Below are positions 61,224 through 64,000 of a stretch of DNA of 64,000 bases, one piece after another; positions within the stretch are counted from its first letter, which is position 1; every line of letters starts with the position of its first letter. The translations under genes were made by a program, and so were the position numbers. Origin of the DNA: Chondrus crispus (Eukaryota > Rhodophyta > Florideophyceae > Gigartinales > Gigartinaceae); contig NW_005178610.1 of NCBI RefSeq assembly GCF_000350225.1, forward strand, positions 1 through 64,000, read 5' to 3'. The notes beneath the pieces were generated by a model. That model ran no database searches and was not told where the DNA came from. It saw only the letters and a program-made list of their open reading frames with translations.

Positions 61224-62722
61224 AAAGAAGGGGTTCAGGGCTGAACACAGTGCGTTCCCGACTCAAGGCATTGGAACGGATGCCGTTTTTACAAGTGGTG
61301 TATGAGTGTGGAATGTCGGGGATTAAAGGTAAGGACTGGTTGGCGTGCTCTCCGGACGCCTTGGCCCTCATTGATGTAGATAAGCTGGGGAACGATGCGT
61401 GGAGGGCGTTTGACGATGCAAACAGTGGCATCGCCTTTGGAGAATTTAAATCTTGCTTCTGTTGAGATTAAGACTAGGGTTGCACCAGGAACTGTAGACT
61501 CTGCTCTAACTTTGGCTGCTGCTAACATCATTACCTGTGACGTTGGGGACGAAAGGTTTCGCCAGTTTGTTCCAGCAGAACACATAGAGCAGCTGCTTCA
61601 CCAAGTATTGGTGACGGGGGTGCAATTTGTCATATACGTTGTCGCAGCAGAAACGAGTATTCTTTACACTGCCGTTGCCAAATGCTCACAAACAATTGCG
61701 GAGACCTCTAAGGAGGTGCTGCAGGCGAAAGCGGATTCTATCGTGACGTGGGCACATGTATACGATGCAGAGGTGGTGCCTCCAATCTTTGCAGATGCGA
61801 AACTATTGTCCAAACTCAAGTCAAGGCACTCTTTTTGGCGCGTTGTCAACGAATATGTGAAAGAAAAGGGTCCCTCCCCTAAAGCTTTTAAGCATTCTTC
61901 TCAAAGCTTATACTCTAAAACAAAAGGAGGAGTAGACGGTGCTACGCAGGCAAGAGCAATGTTACGTTCATCAACATCACATTTTAAGTGGGAACAAAAG
62001 TTGATTTCCCAGACCATCAAGACGTTGGCCATAAATGGATTTATAGCCTGGAGAATTTTTCAGAGACGGTATCTTCTCGAAGACAGAGCTTCCTTTCGAT
62101 CTTTACACTCATACAGAAACGCGCTTAATAAAGTCCAGGCGATGGCTGATTTTATTCATGATGTAGCTATTGAACTGCTTTCGTACGCAGATACGATTCA
62201 GGACGTAGGGACCAAAGCGAGGATCAAGAACTAGGCGAAACTACTTCAGGAGATGCAACGCGATTACGGAACGTGGCCGTAAACCGTCGTAGCAACAGAC
62301 TTCTATTTTTTAATGCTCCTAACGGTGTGCGTCTTAGACTATCAGTTCAAGGGCATGAGCCAAAACAGCAGCCGGAAGCTTTTTATTGCGCGTTTTGCCG
62401 ACGAAACGCAGGGGGCTGGAGAGGACATCGTTCTTCATACAAATGCAATCTTTGTAATGTTCATCTTTGCATGAGGGTGTACCCTGGTTTAAGAAAAAGC
62501 TGTTGGTCAGTGTGGCATTATGCCACAGAACTAGTGACGCGGACCACTACTGCCCCATCCCTATCTCGAAACAGAGCAAACGAAAATGGGTCTGCTCCGC
62601 AAGATGTGACCCCAAATCGCCGAGCTCGGAACGATTCGGGTAGCTCTTTAGAGCCTCCGAGGACTAGAAGACGCATTCTTGAGAGTGACACTCCGCGGAG
62701 CAGCACCCCGCGGCAAACATGA
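61217..62722 (+). pseudogene. piggyBac-like transposase with embedded YqaJ-like nuclease, copy 2
   Basis: Diverges head-to-head from copy 1. It begins inside the nuclease region: WLACSPDALALID, then after a frame change near 61440 ASVEIKTRVAPG, then HIEQLLHQVLVTGVQFVIYVVA, the Gln/His-containing helix typical of YqaJ-type nucleases. The transposase part follows (KTKGGVDGATQARAM, TIKTLAINGFIAWRIFQRRY), and after a change near 62215 the Cys-rich end YCAFC...YKCNLCNVHLC...SCWSVWH, like the C-terminal zinc module of piggyBac. It ends in a basic, Ser/Thr/Arg-rich tail. It is clearly the same architecture as copy 1 but strongly diverged. The front half is lost. Confidence 0.7.
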
Positions 62723-63511
62723 AGTACTTCTCGACGGATCTATCGCCATGAAAGAAGCCAAAGTGCATGAGCATAAGTAAACAATCGCCTCAAGGGCTTC
62801 AGTTCGTCTATTTTGTCTTTTTTCGGACCGTGCTGCTGATCACTATACTGATCATGGGGGGTATTTTGGGTGTTTTTTCTTGGCTAAGAACCCGAAATTA
62901 GAGGCCCTCTATCTTCCAAACCAGTAGTTTTTGGCTCTTGAGACTCTGCAAAATGGTTGATATCGGGGTCTTCTATCACTGAACCAAGTTTCGTGACTGA
63001 CGCTCAAATATGGATCGAACTGTTGTGGGGTGAAAGATCCATGATCAGTACACTGATCATAAGCGGCTGACATTAGGGATATCCCTAACGCCCCGGGTGA
63101 TCGGTACACCGATCACAGGAGACTCCTGTCAGATATCGAAAAGTTCTAAAAACACTCAGTGTTTTTAGAACTTTTCGATATCTGTCTTGTGATCAGTACA
63201 CCGATCACCCCGGCACAATTGAGGGGTGCATTCAACCCCAAATGGCCCTTCGATGCCCTTGAATGAGCAAGTTAAAAATGCGACCGTTGGATTCATGCGC
63301 CTCTAAGCTGCACACTACACTTTCAAATAATCTTAACAACCAATTTTGAGGGAATGAATCCCTTGTATCGCCAACCGTTGCTCTGCGGTCACACCATAAT
63401 GGCTGACCTCATCGCTGATGTGCCAGCAATCACTCTTCCGTCTCCAAATGATGCTGAACGTTTGCAAGGTCGCACTACAAGCCGCGGTCGTGGGAGAGGA
63501 AGGGGCCGCGG
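62723..63511. repeat. palindrome-dense noncoding stretch
   Basis: No gene is seen. An 18-bp palindrome of the form TGATCRSTAYACYGATCA occurs four times (62837-62854, 63042-63059, 63098-63115, 63190-63207). TTAGGGATATCCCTAA, a perfect 16-bp palindrome, is at 63073-63088. A perfect 27-bp inverted repeat with a one-base spacer spans 63130-63156 and 63158-63184. The last one is framed by two of the 18-bp copies, giving a hairpin of about 120 bp in all. Confidence 0.8.
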
Positions 63512-64000
63512 TGTAGCATAAACACCCCCAGACGACTGGAGGTGTATGCGCAGTTCGACCTGTAGACCCCGGATCGGAGAAGGGGTGAAGCGGGCCAACC
63601 AGCTACGGAACCGGGCTCGGGCCCGGGTAGCGGTGGTAGAGCGGGAGCGAGCAGGGACGCGCGCACGCACGAGCGGATCGACGCCTCGACGCCCCGGAGC
63701 AGCACTGGGTGACGTACCAGTGCTGACGGGCGGAGGCGGTTCCGTGCTCGCTCGCGTGCTGCGCGTCCACTCCGGCTCGGCTCCGACTAAACGCGCGCGA
63801 AGAGCGAAGGCGACGTTTAGAATAAGCTGGGTGGACTGACCTTGGCGGTCGGTTGAGGACAAGCCCGTGCTTGTCCCCTTCCGTCGCCGTCGGTCCGCTC
63901 CATATTTAATATACAAAACAATCTATCATAACACTACAGTACCGAGGTACTGTAGTGGGCTACTGTAGTGCAGGTCGGCCTGCACTGTAATACTGTCAGC
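63512..64000 (-). repeat. LTR of the chromovirus 1 family, running off the window
   Basis: On the - strand it ends GTTTATGCTACA at 63512 and matches the LTRs at 2367-3702 from the first hairpin onward, including the promoter-like block and the second hairpin (63932-63957). After its 3' end there is no primer-binding site, so it is either a solo LTR or the 3' LTR of an element that lies to the right of the window. Confidence 0.85.

Noticed and set aside
1-64000. CRISPR arrays, rRNA genes and tRNA genes
   Set aside because: No regularly spaced direct repeats, no rRNA-length conserved segments and no cloverleaf with a T-arm GGTTC-type motif were seen by eye. A tRNAscan run would settle the tRNAs.

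Overview
The window reads as nuclear DNA of a red alga, most likely a florideophyte seaweed of the Chondrus crispus kind. This is inferred from four things. There is a nuclear gene for CbbX, the red-type Rubisco activase, with a plastid transit peptide. There is a probable PsbQ'-type thylakoid-lumen protein. The long housekeeping genes (alpha-COP, DNA polymerase delta, U2AF65) have no introns. The DNA around them is packed with degraded LTR retrotransposons.

Left part, 1-31 kb, is a stack of retroelements. A Ty1/copia pol remnant (2-2158) is followed by chromovirus 1 (Ty3/gypsy with chromodomain, from 2367, + strand). A solo LTR (2977-3645) sits inside the 5' LTR of chromovirus 1, with the 5-bp target duplication CAAGG. 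A complete 11,964-bp chromovirus 2 (4709-16672, - strand) sits inside the chromovirus 1 gag, with target duplication AGAAC and two 640-bp LTRs differing at about four positions. Chromovirus 1 resumes at 16678 and runs to about 24.9 kb. Both chromoviruses carry a related extra gene on the strand opposite to pol, between pol and the 3' end. An LTR with a primer-binding site (24949-25921) and a second, divergent copia-order element (26063-30733) follow.

Middle part, 31.9-53 kb, is an ordinary gene island. It holds alpha-COP (COPI coat), a two-frame hypothetical protein, ALG12 (ER mannosyltransferase, with one 99-nt intron), U2AF65, a LisH-CTLH protein, the PsbQ'-like protein, CbbX, the DNA polymerase delta catalytic subunit and a secreted subtilisin-like protease. 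These act in separate processes and do not form a cluster.

Right part, 53-64 kb, is DNA-transposon territory. It holds a full-length pogo/Tigger-like element (55751-57865, TA target site) whose first catalytic Asp is Gly. Next are two head-to-head, diverged remnants of a piggyBac-like transposase, each with a YqaJ/lambda-exonuclease-like PD-(D/E)XK nuclease region embedded before the last DDE motif. A palindrome-dense stretch (62.8-63.2 kb) follows, then the start of another LTR of the chromovirus 1 family on the - strand. The best candidates for something undescribed are the antisense chromovirus gene and the piggyBac/nuclease fusion.
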